From NCBI RefSeq assembly GCF_014647875.1, contig NZ_BMQA01000028.1, positions 1 to 64,000 on the forward strand: a stretch of DNA of 64,000 nucleotides, written 5' to 3'. The stretch is from Streptomyces brasiliensis. GTDB lineage: Bacteria; Actinomycetota; Actinomycetes; Streptomycetales; Streptomycetaceae. How positions within the stretch are numbered: position 1 is the first letter of the stretch; each line of letters begins with the position of its first letter. The notes beneath the pieces are model-generated. The model saw only the letters and a list, made by a program, of their open reading frames with translations, was not told the DNA's origin and searched no databases. The position numbers and the translations under genes were made by a program. Below, piece after piece: positions 35,801-42,759 of the stretch.

Positions 35801-36771
35801 AGGATCTGGAGGCGTTGAAACTCCGCCTGAAGCCGAAGGCGCGCCAGGCGCTCTCGCAGGCGGCCGCGGCCACCGCTGAACGCACCGGCGGCGAGGCGCT
35901 GGAGCGGAAGGGCCTCACCGACTGGACGATCGGCGCGCTCACCCGCCTCTTCGAGACCCGCCGGGCCGGTCAGCCGGTCAAGGCGTACCCGGCGCTGGTC
36001 GACGACGGCGACACGGTGTCCGTACGGCTCTTCGACACGGAGGCCGAGCAGGCGGAGGCGATGTGGAAGGGCACCCGCCGCCTGATCCTGCGGAACATCC
36101 CGGTGAACCCGGCGAAGTTCGCCTCGGAGCATCTGACGAACGCCCAGAAGCTCGGCCTGTCGGCGAACCCGCACGGCTCGATCCAGGCCCTGTTCGACGA
36201 CTGCGCGATGGCGGCGGCGGACAAGCTGATCGCGGACTTCGGCGGGCCGGCGTGGGACGAGGAGTCGTACCGGAAGCTCTACGACAAGGTGCGCGCGGAA
36301 ATCGTCGACACGACGGTCCGTACGGTGGGCCAGGTGCAGCAGGTACTGGCCGCGTGGCAGGCCTGCGAGCGCCGTCTGAAGGCCGTACGCAGCCCCGCGC
36401 TGCTGCCGAACCTGACGGACGTGCGCGCCCAGCTGGATGCCCTCGTGAAGCCGGGCTTCGTGACGGAGGCGGGGGTACGACGTCTCCCCGACCTGATGCG
36501 CTATCTGGTCGCCGCGGACCGCCGCCTCCAGCAGATGCCGACCGGGGTCCAGCGGGACACCACCCGCATGGAGAAGGTCAAGGAGATGCAGGACGAGTAC
36601 GCCTGGCTCCTGGAACAACTCCCACAGGGGCGGCCGGTGCCGCAGCAGGTGCTGGACATCCGCTGGATGCTGGAGGAACTCCGGGTCAGCTACTTCGCAC
36701 ACGCGCTGGGCACGGCGTACCCGGTGTCGGACAAGCGGATCGTGAAGGCGATCGACGCGGTGGTCCCGTAA
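32827..36771 (+). CDS. hrpA: ATP-dependent RNA helicase HrpA
   Basis: A 1314-residue DEAH helicase, full length for HrpA. Motif I is GETGSGKT (about residues 100-107), motif II DEAH, motif III TSAT, motif VI QRKGRSGR. These are followed by the winged-helix/ratchet and OB regions and the long C-terminal HrpA-specific domain (about 750-1314). In enterobacteria HrpA acts on mRNA and on collided ribosomes. Coding is uninterrupted. The gene sits between two identical tRNA-Asp genes. Confidence 0.95.
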   Translation: MSTHPASALGTLAPRLTDLSLRDAHRLGRRLEGARKIRKPEARAAVLAEIEAEVDKAEARMAERRANVPPVSYPEQLPVSQKKDAIAAAIRDHQVVIVAGETGSGKTTQIPKICMELGRGVRGMIGHTQPRRIAARTVAERVAEELNTPLGEAVGWKVRFTDQVNPDATFVKLMTDGILLAEIQTDRELRAYDTIIIDEAHERSLNIDFLLGYLAQLLPKRPDLKVVITSATIDPERFSRHFSDAPIVEVSGRTYPVEVRYRPLLEEDGDDADRDQITAITDAVEELMAEGKGDILVFLSGEREIRDTADALEKKKYRFTEILPLYARLSHAEQHRVFQQHTGRRIVLATNVAETSLTVPGIKYVIDPGFARISRYSHRTKVQRLPIEPISQASANQRKGRSGRTSDGICIRLYSEEDFLTRPEFTDAEILRTNLASVILQMTAAGLGDIEKFPFIDPPDHRNIRDGVQLLQELGALDPTQKDVRKRLTDAGRKLAQLPVDPRLARMVLEADRNGCAREVMVIAAALSIQDPRERPAEKQAQADQLHARFKDETSDFLAFLNLWRYIREQQRERGSSSFRRMCKQEYLNFLRIREWQDIYTQLRTVAKQMGIHLSEDDAPADRVHISLLAGLLSHVGMKDVKDGNKNEYLGARNAKFAIFPGSALFRKQPRFVMSAELVETSRLWARVNAKIEPEWVEPLAGHLLKRTYSEPHWEKDQAAVMAYEKVTLYGVPIVAQRKVNYGRIDPETSRELFIRNALVEGDWRTHHKFFTDNRKLLSEVEELEHRARRRDIVVDDETLFDFYDQRVPEHVVSGAHFDSWWKRKRQEQPDFLDFEREMLIRESAEAVTKADYPDSWRQGNLKFRVTYQFEPGADADGVTVHVPLQVLNQVTDEGFDWQIPGLREEVVTELIRSLPKPIRRNYVPAPNYAKAFLEKAVPLQEPLTVTMARELKRMVGVPFDADDFDWAKLPDHLKITFRIVDERRRKLAEDKDLEALKLRLKPKARQALSQAAAATAERTGGEALERKGLTDWTIGALTRLFETRRAGQPVKAYPALVDDGDTVSVRLFDTEAEQAEAMWKGTRRLILRNIPVNPAKFASEHLTNAQKLGLSANPHGSIQALFDDCAMAAADKLIADFGGPAWDEESYRKLYDKVRAEIVDTTVRTVGQVQQVLAAWQACERRLKAVRSPALLPNLTDVRAQLDALVKPGFVTEAGVRRLPDLMRYLVAADRRLQQMPTGVQRDTTRMEKVKEMQDEYAWLLEQLPQGRPVPQQVLDIRWMLEELRVSYFAHALGTAYPVSDKRIVKAIDAVVP

Positions 36772-36867
36772 CCGGTCGCACACGATGGGTGAGTTCGACC
36801 AGGGGGCGCACCCTCCTGTACAGTCTCTTCTCGCAGCGCAACGCACGAATCAAGCGCCGCGAAACCT

Positions 36868-36942
36868 GGTCCTGTGGAGCAGTTTGGAGTGCTCGCCACC
36901 CTGTCAAGGTGGAGGCCGCGGGTTCAAATCCCGTCAGGACCG
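36868..36942 (+). tRNA. tRNA-Asp (GTC), copy 2
   Basis: 75 bases, identical to the copy at 31778-31852. Its last 18 bases plus two downstream bases (36925-36944) recur at 37027 and 37131 inside two longer repeats. Confidence 0.95.
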
Positions 36943-36949
36943 CAACAAG

Positions 36950-36982
36950 AAGGGCCCGTCCATTCAAGGGACGGGCCCTTTT
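36950..36982 (+). terminator. Terminator of tRNA-Asp copy 2
   Basis: A 12-base stem (36950-36961, 36969-36980) with TTTT overlapping its 3' edge, 8 bases after the tRNA. Confidence 0.85.
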
Positions 36983-36990
36983 GCGTATCG

Positions 36991-37150
36991 AGGCCGCGCC
37001 CGCGGCGGAGCCGCGATCGGGCACAGCAAATCCCGTCAGGACCGCACACACGAAACACCCGCCCGACCGAGCGACACACCCTTCACCACCCCCAAGGCCG
37101 CGCCCACGGCGGAGCCGCAACCGGGTACAGCAAATCCCGTCAGGACCGCA
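36991..37150 (+). repeat. Two 56-base direct repeats joining a REP-like unit to the tRNA-Asp 3' end
   Basis: 36991-37046 and 37095-37150 match at 52 of 56 positions. Each begins with the GGCGGAGCCGC unit also seen at 13559 and ends with CAAATCCCGTCAGGACCGCA, the 3' end of tRNA-Asp plus two bases. The rest of 36983-37419 has no gene. Around 37257-37345 there is a GCGTTTGAGGACGGGGC unit that I recall as another dispersed Streptomyces intergenic repeat. Confidence 0.85.
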
Positions 37151-37419
37151 GCGAGTCGGCCCCGGTCGTACCGGTCAGGAGTGGAGCCCGCCCCTTGCCG
37201 AGGGCCGGGCTCAGCCGTGCGTCCATGCGGCCACACCCCTCCGCTCCGTCCGCACCGTCCAGCCCGCCCGGCGTTTGAGGACGGGGCGTTCAGGCCGCAG
37301 CGGGGGGCCGGGTGCGGCAGCCCCCCGGTTGGCGAGCGTCACGAACCTTGACGGCGTCACATTCGCTCGGTACGCAGAAGGCAGGGCCCGTTCCCCGTGC
37401 GGGTCGACGGAGGTGAGGT

Positions 37420-37662
37420 ATGGCAGCATCGGCGTTCGACGCGGCAGCGGCATCCGCGGCCCGTCATGAGACCCGTGCACTCCTTCGCGCGCATCTGTCG
37501 GCCGCCTCGTCCTACCGGCATCTGACCCGGCACTGCCCGATCTGCCACCGCCTCGTGCGCCTGGCCATGGCCTCCGCTCCCCTCGACGTCCAGACCTCGG
37601 ACGACACCGACCCCGTCGATGCCGTCGACACCCTCGAGGACGAGAGTCCCGCCCCCGCATGA
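37420..37662 (+). CDS. Small conserved protein with CxxC motif (DUF6274-like)
   Basis: An 80-residue protein: an Ala-rich start, then ARHETRALLRAHLSAASSYR, then HLTRHCPICHRLVRLAM with a CPIC knuckle, and an acidic tail. It has an excellent ribosome site (GGAGGTGAGG). From memory, proteins of this kind are conserved beside bldC in Streptomyces and are classed as DUF6274. Function unknown; HxxxxHCPxC suggests metal binding. Confidence 0.75.
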   Translation: MAASAFDAAAASAARHETRALLRAHLSAASSYRHLTRHCPICHRLVRLAMASAPLDVQTSDDTDPVDAVDTLEDESPAPA

Positions 37663-37945
37663 CGACCCTCGGCCGGCCCAACACCCGCCCCGGCGTGGCA
37701 CGCTGGAACGTGTGGCTCCTCTAGCGCACACCGGCCCGGGGCAACAAGCTCGGCGGTATGTGACGGGTGTCACCGCATAAGTTTCCGAAACGGGAGCGCT
37801 TACCCTCGTCCTACAACTGGTCAATTTAATATGTGCAATTGCACCAGTCTCAGGCGCCACCCGCAGCCGATGCGACACCCCTCCCCAGACTCCGACAAGC
37901 CCGCGCACAGACCCCCCACCTCCCGGACCATCGGCGCACAAAAAA
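37663..37945. other. Intergenic region with an AT-rich inverted repeat
   Basis: No gene is visible. ACTGGT (37817-37822) and ACCAGT (37844-37849) form an inverted repeat around AATTTAATATG and the perfect palindrome GTGCAATTGCAC (37833-37844). It may be an operator or part of a non-coding transcript ending at the bldC terminator. Confidence 0.4.
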
Positions 37946-37979
37946 GATCGCGCTGGACTCGGCGGAGTCCAGCGCGATC
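37940..37979 (-). terminator. Rho-independent terminator of bldC
   Basis: A perfect 15-base stem (37946-37960 and 37965-37979) with a 4-base loop, followed on the minus strand by six T (37945-37940). It lies about 150 bases past the bldC stop; no gene is seen in between. Confidence 0.9.
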
Positions 37980-38126
37980 GACGACGCACCCTGTGTCGCT
38001 GCCTAGAACGTTCTTGTCGGCTTGGGCGTGGGCTCTGTTGGGGCAGGTCCCGCGTCGCTTGGAGCTAGGGTTCCGGGCGCCATGGCCAGTTGGGGGACCA
38101 GTCGCTTTGCCCGGTTATGGAGTTGT

Positions 38127-38333
38127 TCAGGCCTCGCTGCGCTGCTGCGGGATGCCCGCGAGCAGTGCGCGGACTTCGGCCTCGCGGTAGCGGCGGTGCC
38201 CGCCGAGCGTACGGATCGACGTGAGCTTGCCGGCCTTCGCCCACCGCGTGACCGTCTTCGGGTCCACGCGGAACATCGTGGCGACCTCAGCCGGGGTCAG
38301 CAGCGGCTCGGCATCAGGGGTGCGAGCGGTCAT
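38127..38333 (-). CDS. bldC: Developmental regulator BldC (small MerR-like DNA-binding protein)
   Basis: 68 residues, a single MerR-type winged helix: LLTPAEVATMFRVDPKTVTR, with WAKAGKLTSIRTLGGHRRY as the wing/recognition part. Size and sequence match BldC (SCO4091 in S. coelicolor), which binds direct repeats cooperatively and delays entry into sporulation by repressing development genes. A GAGGAGG ribosome site (38341-38347) and a hairpin lie directly upstream, and a strong terminator downstream. It is monocistronic. Confidence 0.97.
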   Translation of the reverse strand: MTARTPDAEPLLTPAEVATMFRVDPKTVTRWAKAGKLTSIRTLGGHRRYREAEVRALLAGIPQQRSEA

Positions 38334-38350
38334 GAGCGGCCTCCTCGGGA

Positions 38351-38372
38351 GAACCGAACCTTCTCGGTTCTT
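38351..38372 (-). promoter_or_regulatory. Leader hairpin next to the bldC ribosome site
   Basis: AGAACCGA (38351-38358) and TCGGTTCT (38365-38372) form an 8-base stem with a 6-base loop, ending 3 bases before the GAGGAGG ribosome site. It could affect ribosome access or mRNA stability. Confidence 0.5.
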
Positions 38373-38566
38373 TCCTCTAAATTCTGCACCTTGACCCGCG
38401 TTGCCCGAAATGGCGGACGCGAGTCGAGTCGGTTATAGGACGAACGGCTTGTCCTCGGCACTACAACTACACCATCTGTCCAGCCGCGTCGGCCAAACCG
38501 ATGGAATTGCCCTCCCAGGTGTTCATCAGCGACGGAAGCCGATGGACCATGCCATAGCGGACAGTC

Positions 38567-38597
38567 ACGCCACTGTGACGATCAGTCACAGTGGCGT
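38567..38597. promoter_or_regulatory. Perfect 13-base inverted repeat upstream of bldC
   Basis: ACGCCACTGTGAC (38567-38579) and GTCACAGTGGCGT (38585-38597) with a 5-base centre. A further GTCAC at 38564-38568 makes a third half-site. The region 38373-38839 has no gene and should hold the bldC promoters. GTGATGTGCGTCAC (38804-38817) at its far end resembles a Crp-type site. Confidence 0.55.
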
Positions 38598-38839
38598 GCA
38601 GGAGTCACCAGACCCCCCTAAAGCGTGCAATGCTGAGTCCTTCCCGGACTCCTTGTCCTATTTTGGCATGGGGGGCGGCATCGGAGGCAAGGGCCTTGTA
38701 AGTGCGCTCCATCACCCTTGGCGCAAAAGCCCGGATCGGGACCAACGTCCCATCAGGTCAGGGAAGTGCGGTCGACCGTACGCGGTTACACACCGTTTCG
38801 GCCGTGATGTGCGTCACACCAGCCTCGCTTGCCGGCCCG

Positions 38840-39691
38840 TCAGTTTGCGGACCGCAGGTCGCGCACCGAGCGCCACCGCTCCACGAGCCGCCCGTAAGCC
38901 TCGCCCGCCGCGGCGCCGTCGCCCCGGCGCAGTGCGTCGATGCCCTCCGCGACGTCGGCCGCGGAGTGGTCGCCCTCCAGTTCGTCGGCCGGAACAGCGT
39001 GCACCAGACCGCCGTAGTCCAACTCGACCTGGGAGCGCGGATGGAACTCCTCCAGCCAGCGCCCCACGTCCACCAGGCCGTCGATCAGCGGCCCTTCCTC
39101 GATGGCGTCCTTGAGCGCGCGCAGCCCGCGCGCGACGCGCCGGCGGGCCTGCACCATGGGCGTGCGGTAGCGGAGCACGGACGGTTCCTCGCCCGGGTCG
39201 GACGAGCCCTTGACGTACTCCCGCTCCTCGTCGGAGACCAGCACGAACCAGTTCAGCGGCACCTGCCAGGTAGCCGTGCGGATCCAGGGCCGCGCGTCGG
39301 GGTTGCGCACCAGCCAGCGCTCGTAGTCCTGGGTGGCCTGGCGGCGCACGACCGGCGGCAGCACCGCGTCGAGCAGTGGCGGCGCGAACTCCTCGGCGAG
39401 ATCGCCCAGCGCCTGCCAGCCGCGCAGCCGGGTGCGCCAGGGACAGACGCAGACGACCCCTTCGACGTCCAGCACGAAGGCGTCGCTGCTCTCGTGCACC
39501 GGCACCGGCACGGGCGGGGTGGGCAGCAGATCGGCGAGCGAGCGGCGCAGCTCGTCCTGATAGGAGGGGCGGTCGGGGCGGCGGGCGTAGCGCGCCCAGT
39601 GACCGCGCTCCGGCTCCGGGAAGGCGGCCAGCGGCTCGTACACACGGAGGTACGTCGCGTAGGGGACGATCACCGAGGACACCTTGGGCAC
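38840..39691 (-). CDS. Conserved hypothetical protein, 283 residues
   Basis: It begins MPKVSSVIVPYATYLRVYEP and is rich in Arg, Glu, Trp and Tyr. It has a mid-protein CVCPWRTRLRGWQAL, a DEEREYVKG segment and a C-terminal helical part ending at VRDLRSAN. No catalytic motif is evident. The composition is that of a soluble protein, and codon use is typical of a real gene. It sits between bldC and vdh and is divergent from vdh. I recall such a protein as conserved at this position in Streptomyces. Start GTG 39691 is the first good one after an upstream unstructured stretch. Confidence 0.75.
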   Translation of the reverse strand: MPKVSSVIVPYATYLRVYEPLAAFPEPERGHWARYARRPDRPSYQDELRRSLADLLPTPPVPVPVHESSDAFVLDVEGVVCVCPWRTRLRGWQALGDLAEEFAPPLLDAVLPPVVRRQATQDYERWLVRNPDARPWIRTATWQVPLNWFVLVSDEEREYVKGSSDPGEEPSVLRYRTPMVQARRRVARGLRALKDAIEEGPLIDGLVDVGRWLEEFHPRSQVELDYGGLVHAVPADELEGDHSAADVAEGIDALRRGDGAAAGEAYGRLVERWRSVRDLRSAN

Positions 39692-39925
39692 GCCTGCTCC
39701 CTCCCCACCGGACCCGGCTCGAAACCCGCGCGAGCCGTGCTCGAACGGACGGGAAACCACTGCAAATCGTGCCACGGCCATGCGTGCGTGTGCGCCGCCG
39801 GAGGGTGATCCTGAACACTGCGCGGATGGCGGGTCGGCACAGGCTCTACGCTCATGCCACGGCGTCCCGCCACCCGCACGGGAGCCCTGTCTCCACTCGC
39901 CGCTACTTACCCGGGAGTCACCACC

Positions 39926-41026
39926 GTGACCGACGTAACCGGCGCACCTGCTGATGTCCTGCACACCCTGTTCCACGGGGATCAGGGGGGTCATGAGCAG
40001 GTCGTGCTCTGCCAGGACCGCGCGAGCGGCCTCAAGGCCGTCATCGCCATCCACTCCACCGCCCTGGGCCCCGCGCTCGGCGGTACCCGCTTCTACCCGT
40101 ACGCCACCGAGGCCGAGGCCGTCGCCGACGCCCTCAACCTCGCGCGCGGCATGTCGTACAAGAACGCCATGGCCGGCCTCGCCCACGGCGGCGGCAAGGC
40201 CGTGATCATCGGGGACCCGGAGCGGGACAAGACCGAGGAGCTGCTGCTCGCCTACGGGCGCATGGTGGCCTCGCTCGGCGGGCGGTACGTCACCGCGTGC
40301 GACGTCGGCACGTACGTCGCCGACATGGACGTCGTGGCACGCGAGTGCCGCTGGACGACGGGCCGCTCCCCGGAGAACGGCGGCGCCGGCGACTCCTCCG
40401 TGCTCACCGCCTTCGGTGTCTACCAGGGCATGCGCGCCTCGGCCCAGCATCTGTGGGGCGACCCCTCGCTGCGCGGCCGTACGGTCGGCATCGCCGGCGT
40501 CGGCAAGGTCGGGCACCACCTGGTGGAGCACCTGCTGGAGGAGGGCGCCCGGGTCGTCATCACGGACGTGCGGCGGGAGGCCGTCGGCCGGATCTCCGAC
40601 CGGCACCCGGCCGTGCAGGTGGTCGCCGACACCGACGCGCTCATCCGCGTCGAGGGCCTCGACATCTACGCCCCCTGCGCGCTGGGCGGCGCCCTGAACG
40701 ACGACAGCGTGCCGGTGCTGACCGCGACGGTGGTGTGCGGCGCCGCCAACAACCAGCTCGCCCACCCGGGCGTCGAGAAGGACCTCGCCGACCGCGGGAT
40801 CCTCTACGCGCCGGACTACGTGGTCAACGCCGGCGGTGTCATCCAGGTCGCCGACGAGCTGCACGGGTTCGACTTCGACCGGTGCAAGGCCAAGGCGGCG
40901 AAGATCTTCGACACCACGCTGGCCATATTCGCGCGTGCGAAGGAAGACGGGATTCCGCCGGCCGCCGCGGCCGACCGGATCGCCGAACAGCGGATGCACG
41001 AGGCGGCCGCCGCACGCGGACGCTGA
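39926..41026 (+). CDS. vdh: Valine dehydrogenase (Leu/Phe/Val dehydrogenase family)
   Basis: A 366-residue NAD-dependent amino acid dehydrogenase, near the 364 known for streptomycete Vdh. The substrate loop is LGPALGGTRFYPY, the catalytic Lys lies in MSYKNAMAGLAHGGGKAV, and the Rossmann motif is GVGKVGHHLVEHL. It deaminates valine, leucine and isoleucine to 2-oxo acids, which feed branched-chain fatty acid and polyketide starter units. GTG 39926 matches the family start; the frame opens 24 codons earlier. Confidence 0.93.
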   Translation: MTDVTGAPADVLHTLFHGDQGGHEQVVLCQDRASGLKAVIAIHSTALGPALGGTRFYPYATEAEAVADALNLARGMSYKNAMAGLAHGGGKAVIIGDPERDKTEELLLAYGRMVASLGGRYVTACDVGTYVADMDVVARECRWTTGRSPENGGAGDSSVLTAFGVYQGMRASAQHLWGDPSLRGRTVGIAGVGKVGHHLVEHLLEEGARVVITDVRREAVGRISDRHPAVQVVADTDALIRVEGLDIYAPCALGGALNDDSVPVLTATVVCGAANNQLAHPGVEKDLADRGILYAPDYVVNAGGVIQVADELHGFDFDRCKAKAAKIFDTTLAIFARAKEDGIPPAAAADRIAEQRMHEAAAARGR

Positions 41027-41322
41027 CGATCCGCGGGCCCGCTCCTCGCCGGTACCCGTCGGCGGACGGTTAGAGAGAACTCTCACGTTCGTCGGCGGGT
41101 CGCCCGCCGAGAAGTGGTTAAAATCGTGGTTGACCAGCGGGGACGGCATGCCTCGCGGGTCCTGGGGCGACGCGCGTCCTGTGGGCGGCGTACCGTATGG
41201 GCGCGGGCTCAGGTACCGTGGAAGCCCTACGGACCGGTCTCTCCACGGAGAGCCCGTTCCAGATCATGAACGCGTGTCAAGACTCTGGGGCCGTCGAGCC
41301 CCGTCACCGAGGGGGTCGAGCC

Positions 41323-41577
41323 ATGGGGCGCGGCCGGGCCAAGGCCAAGCAGACGAAGGTCGCCCGCCAGCTGAAGTACAACAGCGGTGGGACTGACCTG
41401 TCGCGTCTGGCCAACGAACTGGGCGCATCGACTTCGAGCCAGCCGCCGAACGGCGAGCCGTTCGAGGACGACGAAGACGACGACCCGTACGCACGGTACG
41501 CGGATCTATATAACGACGACGATGAGGACGACGAGGACGACGAGTCCGGTCCCGCATCGCATCGTCGTGGTGCTTGA
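41323..41577 (+). CDS. DUF3073 family protein
   Basis: 84 residues: a basic start MGRGRAKAKQTKVARQLKYN, a short GGTDLSRLANEL segment, then a strongly acidic tail with runs of Asp/Glu (about 50-78). This is the DUF3073 family, conserved in actinobacteria next to purM. Function unknown; the split basic/acidic charge suggests nucleic-acid or ribosome association. ATG 41323 follows GAGGGGG. Confidence 0.88.
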   Translation: MGRGRAKAKQTKVARQLKYNSGGTDLSRLANELGASTSSQPPNGEPFEDDEDDDPYARYADLYNDDDEDDEDDESGPASHRRGA

Positions 41578-41595
41578 CGACGAACTGTTGCGTTC

Positions 41596-41633
41596 GACCC
41601 GGTCCAGTGCGGTTCCCACCGCCGGACCGGGTC
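41596..41633. terminator. Bidirectional terminator between DUF3073 gene and purM
   Basis: A 10-base outer stem (41596-41605, 41624-41633) encloses an inner GCGGT-TCCC-ACCGC stem, between two convergent genes. Confidence 0.75.
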
Positions 41634-41652
41634 TTACGCTGCCCGGTGAGGG

Positions 41653-42726
41653 TCAGACGGCGTAGTCGCCCACCAGCTCCGCGCCGCTCGCCTTGTCGCC
41701 GCGCTCGGTGATCTCGCCTGCGACCCAGGCGTCGACCCCGCGGTCCGCCAGCGTCGCCAGTGCCACGTCCACCGACTCCTGCGGCGCGATCGCGATCATG
41801 CCGACGCCCATGTTGAGGGTCTTCTCCAGCTCGAGGCGCTCGACGTTCCCGGTCTTGCCGACGAGGTCGAAGACCGGACCCGGCGTCCAGGTGGAGCGGT
41901 CGACGACCGCGTGCAGCCCGTCCGGGATGACCCGCGCCAGGTTGGCCGCGAGTCCGCCGCCGGTGATGTGCGAGAAGGCGTGGACGCCCGTCGTGCGGAT
42001 GAGGGCCAGGCAGTCCAGCGAGTAGATCTTGGTGGGCTCCAGCAGCTCCTCGCCGAGCGTGTGGCCGAAGTCCTCGATGTGCGCGTCGAGGGAGAGGCCG
42101 GCCTGGTTCAGCAGTACGTGCCGGACCAGGGAGTACCCGTTCGAGTGAAGCCCGGACGACGCCATGGCGATCACCGCGTCACCCGTACGGATACGATCCG
42201 CGCCGAGCAGCCGGTCGGCCTCCACGACGCCCGTACCGGCGCCGGCGACGTCGAAGTCGTCCGCGCCGAGCAGACCCGGATGTTCGGCCGTCTCACCGCC
42301 GACCAGGGCGCAGCCGGCCAGCACACAGCCCTCCGCGATGCCCTTCACGATGGCGGCCACGCGCTCGGGGTGGACCTTGCCGACGCAGATGTAGTCGGTC
42401 ATGAACAGCGGCTCGGCCCCGCACACCACGATGTCGTCCATGACCATGGCGACCAGGTCGTGACCGATCGTGTCGTACACACCGAGCTGTCGGGCGATGT
42501 CGACCTTGGTGCCGACGCCGTCCGTGGCGGAGGCCAGCAGCGGGCGCTCGAAGCGCTTGAGGGCGGACGCGTCGAAGAGCCCGGCGAAGCCGCCGAGGCC
42601 GCCGAGGACCTCGGGGCGCTGCGTCTTCTTCACCCACTCCTTCATCAGCTCGACGGCGCGGTCGCCCGCCTCGATGTCGACGCCGGCCGCCGCGTAGGAG
42701 GCACCGGACATGGGGGTCTCAGACAT
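41653..42726 (-). CDS. purM: Phosphoribosylformylglycinamidine cyclo-ligase (AIR synthetase)
   Basis: 357 residues. It closes FGAM to aminoimidazole ribotide with ATP, step 5 of purine synthesis. Family motifs include ATDGVGTKVDIARQLG, HDLVAMVMDDIVVCGAEPLF, GETAEHPG and FSHITGGGLAANL. It follows purF by 33 bases on the same strand, so the two are probably one operon. Confidence 0.97.
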   Translation of the reverse strand: MSETPMSGASYAAAGVDIEAGDRAVELMKEWVKKTQRPEVLGGLGGFAGLFDASALKRFERPLLASATDGVGTKVDIARQLGVYDTIGHDLVAMVMDDIVVCGAEPLFMTDYICVGKVHPERVAAIVKGIAEGCVLAGCALVGGETAEHPGLLGADDFDVAGAGTGVVEADRLLGADRIRTGDAVIAMASSGLHSNGYSLVRHVLLNQAGLSLDAHIEDFGHTLGEELLEPTKIYSLDCLALIRTTGVHAFSHITGGGLAANLARVIPDGLHAVVDRSTWTPGPVFDLVGKTGNVERLELEKTLNMGVGMIAIAPQESVDVALATLADRGVDAWVAGEITERGDKASGAELVGDYAV

Positions 42727-42759
42727 TGCCTGGGATCTTTCGGGTTGGTGATACGGGGC

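Noticed and set aside
32416..36846. A 1476-residue open frame opposite hrpA
   Set aside because: It is the antisense shadow of a gene with clear helicase motifs; its product is Arg/Leu/Asp-rich low complexity with no domain.
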